From contig JBBQNR010000011.1 of NCBI GenBank assembly GCA_038330145.1, positions 1-54,654 of the forward strand: 54,654 bases of DNA, in the 5' to 3' direction. This document shows positions 42,310 to 49,895 of this stretch, piece by piece. Both the position numbers and the translations under genes were made by a program. The notes beneath the pieces are model-generated. The model did not search any database. It saw only the letters and a program-made list of their open reading frames with translations, and was not told the origin of the DNA. Every line of letters starts with the position of its first letter. Positions within the stretch are counted from its first letter, which is position 1. The DNA comes from JBBQNR01 sp038330145 (GTDB lineage Bacteria; Actinomycetota; Thermoleophilia; Solirubrobacterales; JBBDJG01).

Positions 42310-42437
42310 CATTCGCGGCCAGCAACGATGCGGGCACCCGCAGGCTTCACCCGGCCCGCGGCCGGGCTCTGACACTGCGGTAGAGTTGCGCCGCCTCACT
42401 CTCTCCCCCCATTTCGTCCCCGACCAGGAGGTGGACG

Positions 42438-42884
42438 ATGAAGGCTTTACGAGCCCTGACGCTGATGTCGGTGGTAGCGCTGCTGGCCCTCGGCGCCGGA
42501 TGCGGCGGCGGCAATGACAACAACAACGCCTCCACCACCGATACCACCACGACCGCGACGACCAAGACCACCGGCGGCGGGGCGGCTGGTGCCAAGGCCG
42601 CGACGGTCGCGATGGACGAGTACTCGTTCAAGCCGGACGCCGTTTCGATCAGCAAGGGCGGTACGATCACGGCCGAGAACAAGGGCAACCTCGCCCACAA
42701 CCTGACGATCGAGCAGGGTCCCGACCCGAAGAAGTCGACCAAGAAGCTCGTCGGCACGTCGACCTTCCTCGGCGGCAAGAGCGAGGATGTCAAGGTCGAT
42801 CTCGCACCCGGCAAGTACTCGATGGTCTGCACGGTTCCCGGCCACCGGGAGCTGGGCATGGCCGGCACCGTAACCGTCAAGTGA
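42438..42884 (+). CDS. Plastocyanin/azurin-like blue copper lipoprotein
   Basis: A 148-residue lipoprotein. AGGAGG lies 8 bases before the ATG. The signal ends in the lipobox LGAGC, followed by a Thr-rich linker (NNNASTTDTTTTATTKTTGG). The cupredoxin domain has all four type 1 copper ligands: His in NLAHNLTIEQG, then Cys, His and Met in YSMVCTVPGHRELGMAGTVT. The protein probably shuttles electrons on the outer face of the membrane, for example toward a terminal oxidase or nitrite reductase, but no partner is in the window. Confidence 0.9.
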   Translation: MKALRALTLMSVVALLALGAGCGGGNDNNNASTTDTTTTATTKTTGGGAAGAKAATVAMDEYSFKPDAVSISKGGTITAENKGNLAHNLTIEQGPDPKKSTKKLVGTSTFLGGKSEDVKVDLAPGKYSMVCTVPGHRELGMAGTVTVK

Positions 42885-42925
42885 CAGCGGCAGGACGGCC
42901 GCGACCACCGACACGCCTGCCCGCC

Positions 42926-42931
42926 TAGACT
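42926..42931 (+). promoter_or_regulatory. Candidate -10 (TAGACT) of a leaderless transcript
   Basis: TAGACT ends 6 bases before the ATG of the class II glutamine amidotransferase gene, and the intervening CCCTTT is not a ribosome binding site. Confidence 0.5.
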
Positions 42932-42937
42932 CCCTTT

Positions 42938-43792
42938 ATGTGCAGGCTGTTCGGGGTCGCGGCCACTGCCCCTGTCGATATCTCCTTCGAGCTGCTGGAA
43001 GCGGAGAACCCGCTCATACAGCAGTCCGAACGCCACGACTCGGGCTGGGGCATCGCCTACTACACCGACGGCGGGCTGACGGTCGAGCGGTTCCCGGTCG
43101 CAGCCCACGCCGACCCCGACTTCCCGGTCGCCGCGCGGGCGTTCTCGCCGCTGACGATGGTGCACGTGCGCCGCGCGACCATGGGCGGGCTCAAGTTGGA
43201 GAACACCCACCCGTTCTCGCGCGGTCCTTACGCCTACTGCCACAACGGCACCATCCTGCACCCACGGACGCTGGCGCCGCTGACGGCCCGTGAGCCGCTC
43301 GGTGAGACCGACTCCGAGCGCTTCTTCGAGCTGCTGATGACGATGCTGGACCCCGACGACGTCGTCAGCTCGCTCCGCTCCACCATCGAGGCGGTCTGCG
43401 AGCGCTGCTGCTTCTCGGCGCTCAACTTCCTGTTCAGCGACGGGCGACGGCTGTATGCGTACCGGCTCGGAATCTACGAGCTGTTCTGGCTGGTGCGAGA
43501 TCCCGAGCTCGACGCCGACACACACACCCATCACCATCTCCACCTCGAACGCCCGGGCGGCCAGCATGTCGTGCTGGCCTCGAGCGAGAAGCTCACGGAC
43601 GAGCCCTGGGAGCGTTTCGAACAGGACCAGCTGCTTATCTGCGATCCGCTCGACCCGGACCACCCTCACATCGAGCGGCTGCTCGGCGAGCGCGCGAACG
43701 AGGTCGAATTCCTTCCGCTCGACTCGCTCGACCACCTCAGCGGCGACGCGCGCGGAGACTGGGCCGCGCGGCGGGCGGAGGCGGGTGCCTGA
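42938..43792 (+). CDS. Class II glutamine amidotransferase (YafJ/EgtC-like)
   Basis: A 284-residue Ntn hydrolase. The catalytic residue is Cys2, exposed after removal of Met1 (MCRLFGVAATAPVD). Typical neighbours of the active site are RHDSGWGIAYY, VHVRRATMGGLKLENTHPFS and YAYCHNGTILH. There is no synthetase domain, so it acts as a stand-alone glutaminase or amidohydrolase like YafJ or the ergothioneine enzyme EgtC. No egtB/egtD genes are near, so a role in ergothioneine is not supported. The following lipid kinase gene overlaps its stop. Confidence 0.85.
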   Translation: MCRLFGVAATAPVDISFELLEAENPLIQQSERHDSGWGIAYYTDGGLTVERFPVAAHADPDFPVAARAFSPLTMVHVRRATMGGLKLENTHPFSRGPYAYCHNGTILHPRTLAPLTAREPLGETDSERFFELLMTMLDPDDVVSSLRSTIEAVCERCCFSALNFLFSDGRRLYAYRLGIYELFWLVRDPELDADTHTHHHLHLERPGGQHVVLASSEKLTDEPWERFEQDQLLICDPLDPDHPHIERLLGERANEVEFLPLDSLDHLSGDARGDWAARRAEAGA

Positions 43793-44681
43793 GGTGAGCG
43801 AGCCGCGCAGGCTGGTCCTGATCCTCAACCCGAGCGCGGCCGGGGGGCGCGCGCTGCGCCTGCTGCCGGAGGTCGAACGGGAGCTGACGTCGCTCGGGTT
43901 GCAACACCGCGTGGTGGAGACACGCGACATGGAGCACGCTGGCGAGGCCGCCACGGAGGCGGTGAGCGCAGGAGAGGTCGTGGTGGCGATGGGCGGCGAC
44001 GGCATCGTCGGCGCGCTGGCCGGAGTGGTGCGGGAGCACGGTGTGCTCGGCGTGCTGCCGGCCGGTCGCGGAAACGACTTCGCTCGCGAGCTCGGGATCC
44101 CGTTCGATTCTCGCCAGGCCTGTCGCGTGCTGGCGACCGGCGAGGTGCGTGAGCTGGACCTTGGCGAGGTCAACGGCAGGCCCTTCGCCTGCATCGCCTC
44201 GACGGGCTTCGACTCCGAGGCCAACCGGCTTGCCAACGAGGCTCGGCTCGTGAAAGGGAACCTGGTCTACCTGTACGCGGCCCTTCGCGCCCTTGCCGCC
44301 TGGCGGCCGACGAAGTTCACGGTCAGGCTCGACGGCGATGAGCACAGCTTCGAGGGCTACACCGTGGTCGCGGCCAACTCGCGCTTCTATGGCGGCGGCA
44401 TGCGGGTCGCGCCGGAGGCGAAGACCGACGACGGCCTGCTGGAGGTGATCCTGATCGGCAAGAACTCGAAGCTGCGCTTCCTGGCTAATCTGCCCAAGGT
44501 GTTCAAAGGAACCCATGTGGAGCTCGATGGCGTCCGGTCCTTCCGGGCGCGCGAGGTCGAGATCTCGGCGGACCGCGCCTTCGACGTCTATGCCGACGGC
44601 GAGCCCGTCGCGCGGCTGCCCGCCAAGGTCAGACTGGTGCCCGGCGCCATGCGGGTGATCGCTCCCGCCGTCCGGTCCTGA
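43785..44681 (+). CDS. Diacylglycerol kinase-family lipid kinase (YegS-like)
   Basis: A 298-residue kinase; the GTG at 43785 overlaps the previous stop by 8 bases, and a GTG at 43794 is an alternative. Motifs are LVLILNPSAAGGRALRLLPE, the nucleotide loop VVAMGGDGIVGALAG (GGDGI where GGDGT is usual), LGVLPAGRGNDFARELGIP, and the acidic DDGLLEVILIG near the C-terminal beta domain. Such enzymes phosphorylate diacylglycerol or related lipids at the membrane face with ATP. It is followed with a one-base overlap by murT, so lipid recycling and cell-wall amidation genes are on one transcript. Lipid substrate uncertain. Confidence 0.85.
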   Translation: MPEVSEPRRLVLILNPSAAGGRALRLLPEVERELTSLGLQHRVVETRDMEHAGEAATEAVSAGEVVVAMGGDGIVGALAGVVREHGVLGVLPAGRGNDFARELGIPFDSRQACRVLATGEVRELDLGEVNGRPFACIASTGFDSEANRLANEARLVKGNLVYLYAALRALAAWRPTKFTVRLDGDEHSFEGYTVVAANSRFYGGGMRVAPEAKTDDGLLEVILIGKNSKLRFLANLPKVFKGTHVELDGVRSFRAREVEISADRAFDVYADGEPVARLPAKVRLVPGAMRVIAPAVRS

Positions 44682-46084
44682 TGCTGGGCCTCAAGATCGC
44701 GCTCGCAAGAGCCGTCGGCCGCCTATCTCGGCTGAGCCGGCGCGGAGGCGGCACCAGCCTGCCGGGAAAGCTGCTGCTGCGGCTTGCCCCCCGGGCACTG
44801 GAGCAGCTTGGCAGCGGCCTCGAGCGCGGGTCGGTGGTCGTGAGCGCAACGAACGGAAAGACGACCACCGCCGGCATGATCGCGAGCGTGCTGCGAGAGG
44901 CCGGCGTCTCCAGCGCGCACAACCGTGCCGGCGCCAACATGCCGGGCGGGGTTGCCACCGCCCTGCTCGAGCGCACGAAAGGGGGAAGGCTGGATGACGT
45001 GCAGCTGGGTCTGTTCGAAGTCGACGAGGCCTGGGTCGCAACCGTCGTGGAGCAGTTGCGACCGCACACCCTCGTGCTCGGCAACCTGTTCCGTGACCAG
45101 CTGGACCGCTACGGCGAGCTGGATCGGCTCGCCGACGAGTGGGCACGGCTCGCGGACCGGTCGCAGCGGCCGCGCGTGATGGTCCTGAACGCCGACGACC
45201 CTCTGGTGGCCGACCTAGGCCGCACCGCCGAGGGTGAGCGCAGAAGCGGCGTCGTTTATTTCGGGGTCGAGGACCGATCGCACGCGCTCGCCGACCTCGA
45301 GCACGCCTTCGACGCCAAGCACTGCCGCCGCTGCGGCTCCTCCTATCAATACCGCACCGCCTACCTCGGTCACCTCGGCGACTACCTCTGCCCGAGCTGC
45401 GGCAATGCGCGTCCGCAGCCCACGGTCGCCGCGACCAAGGTCGAGCTGTCGGGAATGTCGGGCTCGACCGTCACGATCGACACACCTCAGGGGCAGATCG
45501 AGCTCCATCTGCAGCTGCCCGGTCTCTACAACGTCTACAACGCGCTGGCCGCCACGGCCTGTTGCCTCTCACTGGGGCTTGGGTTGAACCTGATCAAGGC
45601 CGGGCTGGAGTCGTTCGCCGCTGCTTTCGGCCGCGGTGAGCATGTACAGGTCGGTTCGCGCTCGCTTTCGATCCTGCTGATCAAGAACCCGGTCGGCGCG
45701 AACGAGGTCTTCAGGACGCTTGCCGCCGAGATGACGAGGCAGAACGGGCAGCCCGGTCTCGACCTTCTGATGGCGCTCAACGACCGCATCGCGGACGGTC
45801 GCGACGTGTCGTGGATCTGGGACGCCGACTTCGAGCTGCTGGCCGAGCCCGCGGGCAGCGTCGTCTGCTCGGGAACGCGCGCGGCCGAGCTGGCGCTGCG
45901 CCTCAAATACGCCGGTGTGCCGACGGAGAAGATCGAGGTCAGTCCGGACCTCGCCGCAGGCCTCGACCTCGCCGCCGAGCGCGATGGTGGCCCGCTCTAT
46001 GTGCTGCCGACCTACACGGCCCTGATCGAGCTGCAGGACCTGCTCGCCAGTCGCGGGCTTGCGCGACCCTACTGGGAGGAATGA
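44681..46084 (+). CDS. murT: Lipid II isoglutaminyl synthase, Mur ligase-like subunit MurT
   Basis: A 467-residue ATP-dependent subunit that, with GatD, amidates D-Glu of the peptidoglycan stem peptide to D-isoglutamine. The Mur ligase ATP loop is VVVSATNGKTTTAGMIASVL; LGNLFRDQLDRYGELD and VLNADDPLVADLG follow as in other MurT proteins. A four-cysteine zinc ribbon typical of MurT is CRRCGSSYQYRTA with CPSCG (about residues 215-245). The C-terminal DUF1727 region has IKNPVGANEVFRTLAAEM and LNDRIADGRDVSWIWDADFE with the conserved Asp. Coupling: one-base overlap upstream, ATGA overlap with the methyltransferase downstream. GatD lies one gene later instead of next to it. Confidence 0.95.
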   Translation: MLGLKIALARAVGRLSRLSRRGGGTSLPGKLLLRLAPRALEQLGSGLERGSVVVSATNGKTTTAGMIASVLREAGVSSAHNRAGANMPGGVATALLERTKGGRLDDVQLGLFEVDEAWVATVVEQLRPHTLVLGNLFRDQLDRYGELDRLADEWARLADRSQRPRVMVLNADDPLVADLGRTAEGERRSGVVYFGVEDRSHALADLEHAFDAKHCRRCGSSYQYRTAYLGHLGDYLCPSCGNARPQPTVAATKVELSGMSGSTVTIDTPQGQIELHLQLPGLYNVYNALAATACCLSLGLGLNLIKAGLESFAAAFGRGEHVQVGSRSLSILLIKNPVGANEVFRTLAAEMTRQNGQPGLDLLMALNDRIADGRDVSWIWDADFELLAEPAGSVVCSGTRAAELALRLKYAGVPTEKIEVSPDLAAGLDLAAERDGGPLYVLPTYTALIELQDLLASRGLARPYWEE

Positions 46085-46878
46085 TCCCGAGCCCGAAACC
46101 GGGGCGCCGCGCCACCGTCGCCACCGATGCGCCGCCGCAGCACGACAGCGAGGCCGTCTGGCAGGACGTGGAGTGCGGCTCCTACCGCGCCGACCTGCGG
46201 ACCTGGCGCAGGCTTGCGTCGAAGCACCGCAACGGTCGCTGCCGGCTGCTCGACCTCGGTTGCGGCACCGGGCGCGTCAGCCTTGCGCTCGCCGCCGCGG
46301 GCGCTCAGGTGACGGCGCTCGATTCGGAGCCGGAGCTGGTCGCCGAGCTGCGCCGTCGCGCGGCACCCGCCGGCGTCGAACTCGACACGGTCGTCGCCGA
46401 CGCGCGGTCGTTCGACCTCGGCCGTCGCTTCGATCTCGTCCTGGCGCCGATGCAGCTCGTGCAGCTGATGGAGACTCAGGCGCAGCGCGAGTCCCTGCTG
46501 TCGAGCATCTCGCGGCACCTGGATCCAGGCGGGCGAGCGGCGCTGGCTCTGCTCGACTTCGACGAGGAGTGGGTCGCCGAGCCGGCGGAGGCGCCGCTTG
46601 CCGACCTGTTGGAGCGTGACGGCTGGGTCTTCTCGAGCCTGCCGCTGGCCGTACGCCGCCGCACGCTATCGATCGAGCTGGAACGGCTTCGCAAGGCTGT
46701 TTCGCAGTCGGGCCAGCTGAGCGAGAGCCGCTACAGGGTGCGACTCGCCGTCGTCAGTGCCGATGCGCTCGAGCGCGAGGCTTCCAGCGCCGGCCTGGTG
46801 GCGCACCGGCGCCTGCGCATCCCCCCCACTGCCGACCACGTCGGCAGCACGGTGGTCGTGCTCGGTGCAGATGCCTGA
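46081..46878 (+). CDS. Class I SAM-dependent methyltransferase between murT and gatD
   Basis: A 265-residue protein. GGGAGGA precedes the ATG, which overlaps the murT stop (ATGA). The SAM-binding motif is CRLLDLGCGTGRVSLALAAA (about residue 58), followed by VTALDSEPELVAEL (acidic end of strand 2) and VVADARSFDLGRRFDLVLAP. The C-terminal half (LSIELERLRKAVSQSGQLSE) is a beta-rich substrate region as in small-molecule methyltransferases. It overlaps gatD by 8 bases. In most bacteria murT and gatD are adjacent, so this insertion in a coupled operon suggests a product related to lipid II or the amidated precursor, but this is inference. Substrate unknown. Confidence 0.75.
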   Translation: MIPSPKPGRRATVATDAPPQHDSEAVWQDVECGSYRADLRTWRRLASKHRNGRCRLLDLGCGTGRVSLALAAAGAQVTALDSEPELVAELRRRAAPAGVELDTVVADARSFDLGRRFDLVLAPMQLVQLMETQAQRESLLSSISRHLDPGGRAALALLDFDEEWVAEPAEAPLADLLERDGWVFSSLPLAVRRRTLSIELERLRKAVSQSGQLSESRYRVRLAVVSADALEREASSAGLVAHRRLRIPPTADHVGSTVVVLGADA

Positions 46879-47626
46879 TCTCTCCCTTCGCGTGCTCTGG
46901 CTCTATCCCGAGCACATGAACATCTACGCCGACCGTGGCAACATCGCCGTGCTCGAACGCCGCTGCCGCTGGCGGGGGATCGGATTCGAGCTCGCACGCG
47001 CCGGCCTTGGCGACGGCGTGGACCCGAAAGGTCACGACCTGCTCTACATCGGCGGCGGCCAGGACAGCGATCAGGTCCTGGTCGCTCGCGACATGGTCGA
47101 GACCAAGCGCGAGGCGCTTGCCGAGGCTGTCGCCGGGGACACGGCCATGCTCGCCGTCTGCGGCGGCTACCAGCTGCTGGGGGGCTCCTACGCGCTGCCG
47201 GATGGCGAGCTGTTGCCCGGTCTCGGCCTGGTCGACCTCGAGACGGTGCGCGAGCCGGGGCCGCGGCTGATCGGCAACGTCGTGATCGAGGTCGATCTCG
47301 GGGACGGCACGCGCCGGCTGGCCGGCTTCGAGAACCACGGCGGTCGCACTTACCTCGGCGAGGGTCAGGAGCCTCTCGGGCGTGTGGTCAAGGGCTTTGG
47401 CAACAACGGTCGCGACGGCGTCGAGGGCGTCCGCCACCGGCGCCTGATCGGCACCTACCTGCACGGGCCGCTGCTGCCCAAGAACGTCTGGCTGGCGGAC
47501 CTGCTGATCGCCTGGGGGCTCGAGCGCCGCCACGGCGGCGCCCCGGGGCTGGAGCCGCTGGACGACGAGCTCGAGGCCGCGGCGCACCGGTCGGCGCTCG
47601 AGGCTGCGCTCGGCAAGGCCGCCTAG
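46871..47626 (+). CDS. gatD: Lipid II isoglutaminyl synthase, glutamine amidotransferase subunit GatD
   Basis: A 251-residue class I-like glutaminase that supplies ammonia to MurT. The start is the ATG inside the end of the methyltransferase (8-base overlap). The catalytic Cys97 sits in MLAVCGGYQLLGGSY and His198 in IGTYLHGPLLPKN, matching the Cys94/His189 pair of S. aureus GatD. The opening LRVLWLYPEHMNIYADRGNI is typical of the family. The convergent minus-strand gene shares CTAG with its stop. Confidence 0.95.
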   Translation: MPDLSLRVLWLYPEHMNIYADRGNIAVLERRCRWRGIGFELARAGLGDGVDPKGHDLLYIGGGQDSDQVLVARDMVETKREALAEAVAGDTAMLAVCGGYQLLGGSYALPDGELLPGLGLVDLETVREPGPRLIGNVVIEVDLGDGTRRLAGFENHGGRTYLGEGQEPLGRVVKGFGNNGRDGVEGVRHRRLIGTYLHGPLLPKNVWLADLLIAWGLERRHGGAPGLEPLDDELEAAAHRSALEAALGKAA

Positions 47627-48039
47627 CTTCGTAGACCCGGCGGCTCGAGACCCACGAGCTCGAGCGCCTCGCTGCGGTTCGGCAGCATCTCGACGTGTAC
47701 CGCCCTGCCATCGCGCATGGTCCATATCTGGGCGAAGCTCGGCGTGTCGACGACGATCCCGCTGTCGCGCCCGCGGCCGCGGATCTTTGTCATCACGACG
47801 ATGCGTGCGCCCGCGTCGATGGTCTCCTCGACCTCGACCCGAAAGTCGTCGAACGACTCGCGCCAAGTCGTCCAGAACCGCTCCACTCCTTCGTGGCCGT
47901 GGTAGACCTGCGCGTCCGGGAGTATCGGCGGAACGTTCCATTCGATCTCGGGAGCGAACGCGTCCATGGCCGTGTGCAGATCTCCCGAGTTGAAGGCCTC
48001 GTAACTGGCCAGGATGACGCCGATGTCCTGCTGCGACAC
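47623..48039 (-). CDS. SnoaL/NTF2-like fold protein
   Basis: A 138-residue protein, the last gene of the minus-strand run and 9 bases after dut. The opening ILASYEAFNSGDLHTAMDAF, with EIEWNVPP and the later VERFWTTWRESFDDFRVEVE, is the cone-shaped alpha+beta barrel pattern of SnoaL-like proteins. These act as polyketide cyclases, limonene-epoxide-hydrolase-like enzymes or simple binding proteins; nothing here fixes a reaction. GTG start. Its stop overlaps that of gatD through a shared CTAG. Confidence 0.8.
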   Translation of the reverse strand: MSQQDIGVILASYEAFNSGDLHTAMDAFAPEIEWNVPPILPDAQVYHGHEGVERFWTTWRESFDDFRVEVEETIDAGARIVVMTKIRGRGRDSGIVVDTPSFAQIWTMRDGRAVHVEMLPNRSEALELVGLEPPGLRS

Positions 48040-48048
48040 AGTGGTGGC

Positions 48049-48483
48049 TTAGGTGACGCCCGAGGAGCCGAAGCCGGCCGTGCCGCGCACCGATTCCGAC
48101 AGCTCGCTCGCCTCCACGAAGTCGGGGCCAGCCACCGGCGCGATCACGAGCTGCGCGATGCGATCGCCGGGCTCGATCGCGAAGGCCTCGGAGCTGTCCG
48201 TGTTGAGCAGCAGCACCCTCAGCTCGCCGCGGTAGCCGGCGTCGATCAGTCCGGGCGCGTTGACGAGCGCGATGCCGTGACGGGCGGCCAGGCCGGAGCG
48301 CGGCAGCACGAGGCCCGCGTGCCCCTCGGGGACGGCGATCGCGATGCCGGTGCCGACGCTGGCTCGCTGTCCGGCCTCGAGCCGGCACCGCTCCGCCGCG
48401 AACAGGTCGTATCCAGCGTCATGCTCGTGCGCCTGCACGGGCGCCTTCGCCTCCGGGTGCAGGCGTTTGAACTCGACGATCAA
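48049..48483 (-). CDS. dut: Deoxyuridine 5'-triphosphate nucleotidohydrolase (dUTPase)
   Basis: A 144-residue trimeric dUTPase that removes dUTP and supplies dUMP for thymidylate synthesis. All five conserved motifs are visible: DAGYDLFA, PRSGLAARHG, GLIDAGYRGELRV with the catalytic Asp, GDRIAQLVI, and the C-terminal RGTAGFGSSG that closes over the active site. The start codon is TTG at 48483, overlapping the hflX stop by four bases (TTGA), so translation is coupled to hflX. Confidence 0.95.
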   Translation of the reverse strand: MIVEFKRLHPEAKAPVQAHEHDAGYDLFAAERCRLEAGQRASVGTGIAIAVPEGHAGLVLPRSGLAARHGIALVNAPGLIDAGYRGELRVLLLNTDSSEAFAIEPGDRIAQLVIAPVAGPDFVEASELSESVRGTAGFGSSGVT

Positions 48484-49838
48484 TCTTCTTCAGGCTCGCC
48501 GGCGTTCCCCGGCGCTCCGTTGAGATCGAAGCGCCGCAGCCTCTCGGCCACCGCAGCGGGCACACGCGCACGCACGTGAACGCCTTCCGCGGTGTCCTCA
48601 CGCTCTATTTCACCGGCCAGCTCGTGCAGCCGCGAGACGATGCCGCCCTGCTCGTAGGGGACCAGCAGCTCGATCGCGGTCAGGCCGCGGTCGAACACGA
48701 TCTGGATGCGCCGGCGCAGGTCATCGATCCCCTCACCGGTGAGCGCCGACACCAGCACGGCGTCGCGATGGCGCAGCGGGAGCAGGCGCCGGTCCTCCTC
48801 GTCGAGCAGGTCGGACTTGTTCATCACCAGCACGCGCTGCCCGGCATCCGCGTCTATCTCCGTCAGCACGTCGTCGACGGCTTCCATCATCGACTCGCGC
48901 ACGTCCTCGGGAGCCGACACATCGACCACGTGCAGGATCAGGTCCGCGTTCGCCGTCTCCTCGAGCGTGGCCTTGAACGACTCCACCAGCTGGTGCGGCA
49001 GCTTCTGGATGAAGCCGACCGTGTCGGTCAGCAGGTAGGCACGTCCCTCGTGACGGAAGGAGCGCGTCGTGGGGTCGAGCGTGTGGAAAAGCCTCTCCCC
49101 CACCCCGACGTCCGCGTCGGTGAGCGCGTTCAGCAAGGTGGACTTGCCCGCGTTCGTGTAGCCGGCGAGCGCCACTGTCGGATGGTCCGAGCTCTCGCGG
49201 CGGCTGCGCATCAGGCGGCGCGAGCGCTGTGAGCGCTCGATGCGGCGCCGCAACTGCGAGATGCGGTCGCGCGCCAGCCGGCGGTCGGTCTCGATCTGCG
49301 ACTCGCCAGGTCCGCGCGTGCCGATGCCGCCGCCGAGCCGTTCGAGGTGGGTCCAGAGGCCCCGCATGCGGGCCAGGTTGTACTCGAGCTGTGCCAACTC
49401 GACCTGCAGCTTGCCCTCCGCGGAGGCGGCATGGTCGGCGAAGATGTCGAGGATGATGGCCGTGCGGTCGACCACCGGCACCCCGGTCAACTGCTCGAGG
49501 TTCCTCTCCTGACGCGGAAGCAACTCGTCGTCGCAGGCGATCAGGTTGGCGTTCGATTCCTTCGCCACGCGCTTCAGCTCCTCGATCTTGCCCTTGCCGA
49601 AGTAGTTGGACGGGTCGGGCTGGTCCCGGCGCTGGACAAGCTCGCCCGCCACCGCCACACCGGCGGTGCGCAGCAGCTCCTTCAGCTCCGCCAGCTCGTC
49701 CTGCCCCTCGCGAGCCGGCGACGGCAGCACGGCGATGCAGACGGCTCGCTGGCGAGCACGCGGATTGACGATCCCCGCTCCCGCGGGGGGCTGATACTGC
49801 GAAGGCCGCGAACGGCCCTTGCGCTTGGAGCGCTCCAC
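48480..49838 (-). CDS. hflX: Ribosome-associated GTPase HflX
   Basis: A 452-residue GTPase that binds the 50S subunit and splits stalled 70S ribosomes under stress. The N-terminal domain includes DPSNYFGKGKIEELKRVAKE and DRTAIILDIFADHA. The helical linker has LGGGIGTRGPGESQIETDRR. The G domain has G1 GYTNAGKSTLLNAL, G3 DTVGFIQKLPH and G4 MNKSDLLDEED. A C-terminal domain (after IELLVPYEQGGIVSRLHELA) is present. The first ~30 residues are a basic extension. GTG start with weak ribosome site. The 57-base gap to the dapL-like gene holds a weak copy of the dispersed repeat. Confidence 0.95.
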   Translation of the reverse strand: MERSKRKGRSRPSQYQPPAGAGIVNPRARQRAVCIAVLPSPAREGQDELAELKELLRTAGVAVAGELVQRRDQPDPSNYFGKGKIEELKRVAKESNANLIACDDELLPRQERNLEQLTGVPVVDRTAIILDIFADHAASAEGKLQVELAQLEYNLARMRGLWTHLERLGGGIGTRGPGESQIETDRRLARDRISQLRRRIERSQRSRRLMRSRRESSDHPTVALAGYTNAGKSTLLNALTDADVGVGERLFHTLDPTTRSFRHEGRAYLLTDTVGFIQKLPHQLVESFKATLEETANADLILHVVDVSAPEDVRESMMEAVDDVLTEIDADAGQRVLVMNKSDLLDEEDRRLLPLRHRDAVLVSALTGEGIDDLRRRIQIVFDRGLTAIELLVPYEQGGIVSRLHELAGEIEREDTAEGVHVRARVPAAVAERLRRFDLNGAPGNAGEPEED

Positions 49839-49846
49839 CTATCGGG

Positions 49847-49882
49847 CCTGGATTGCAAGAAGGGACATTGGCCCCATTCTAG
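49847..49882. repeat. Weak fourth copy of the dispersed palindromic element
   Basis: CCTGGATTGCAAGAAGGGACATTGG followed at 49879 by CTAG. It aligns with copy A through CTGG..TTGCAA/AACGTT..AGAAGGG.CA.TGG but with the central palindrome shortened to TTGCAA. Like copies A and C it lies just 3' of a minus-strand stop, here that of the dapL-like gene. Confidence 0.35.
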
Positions 49883-49895
49883 GTCGGCGCGACGG

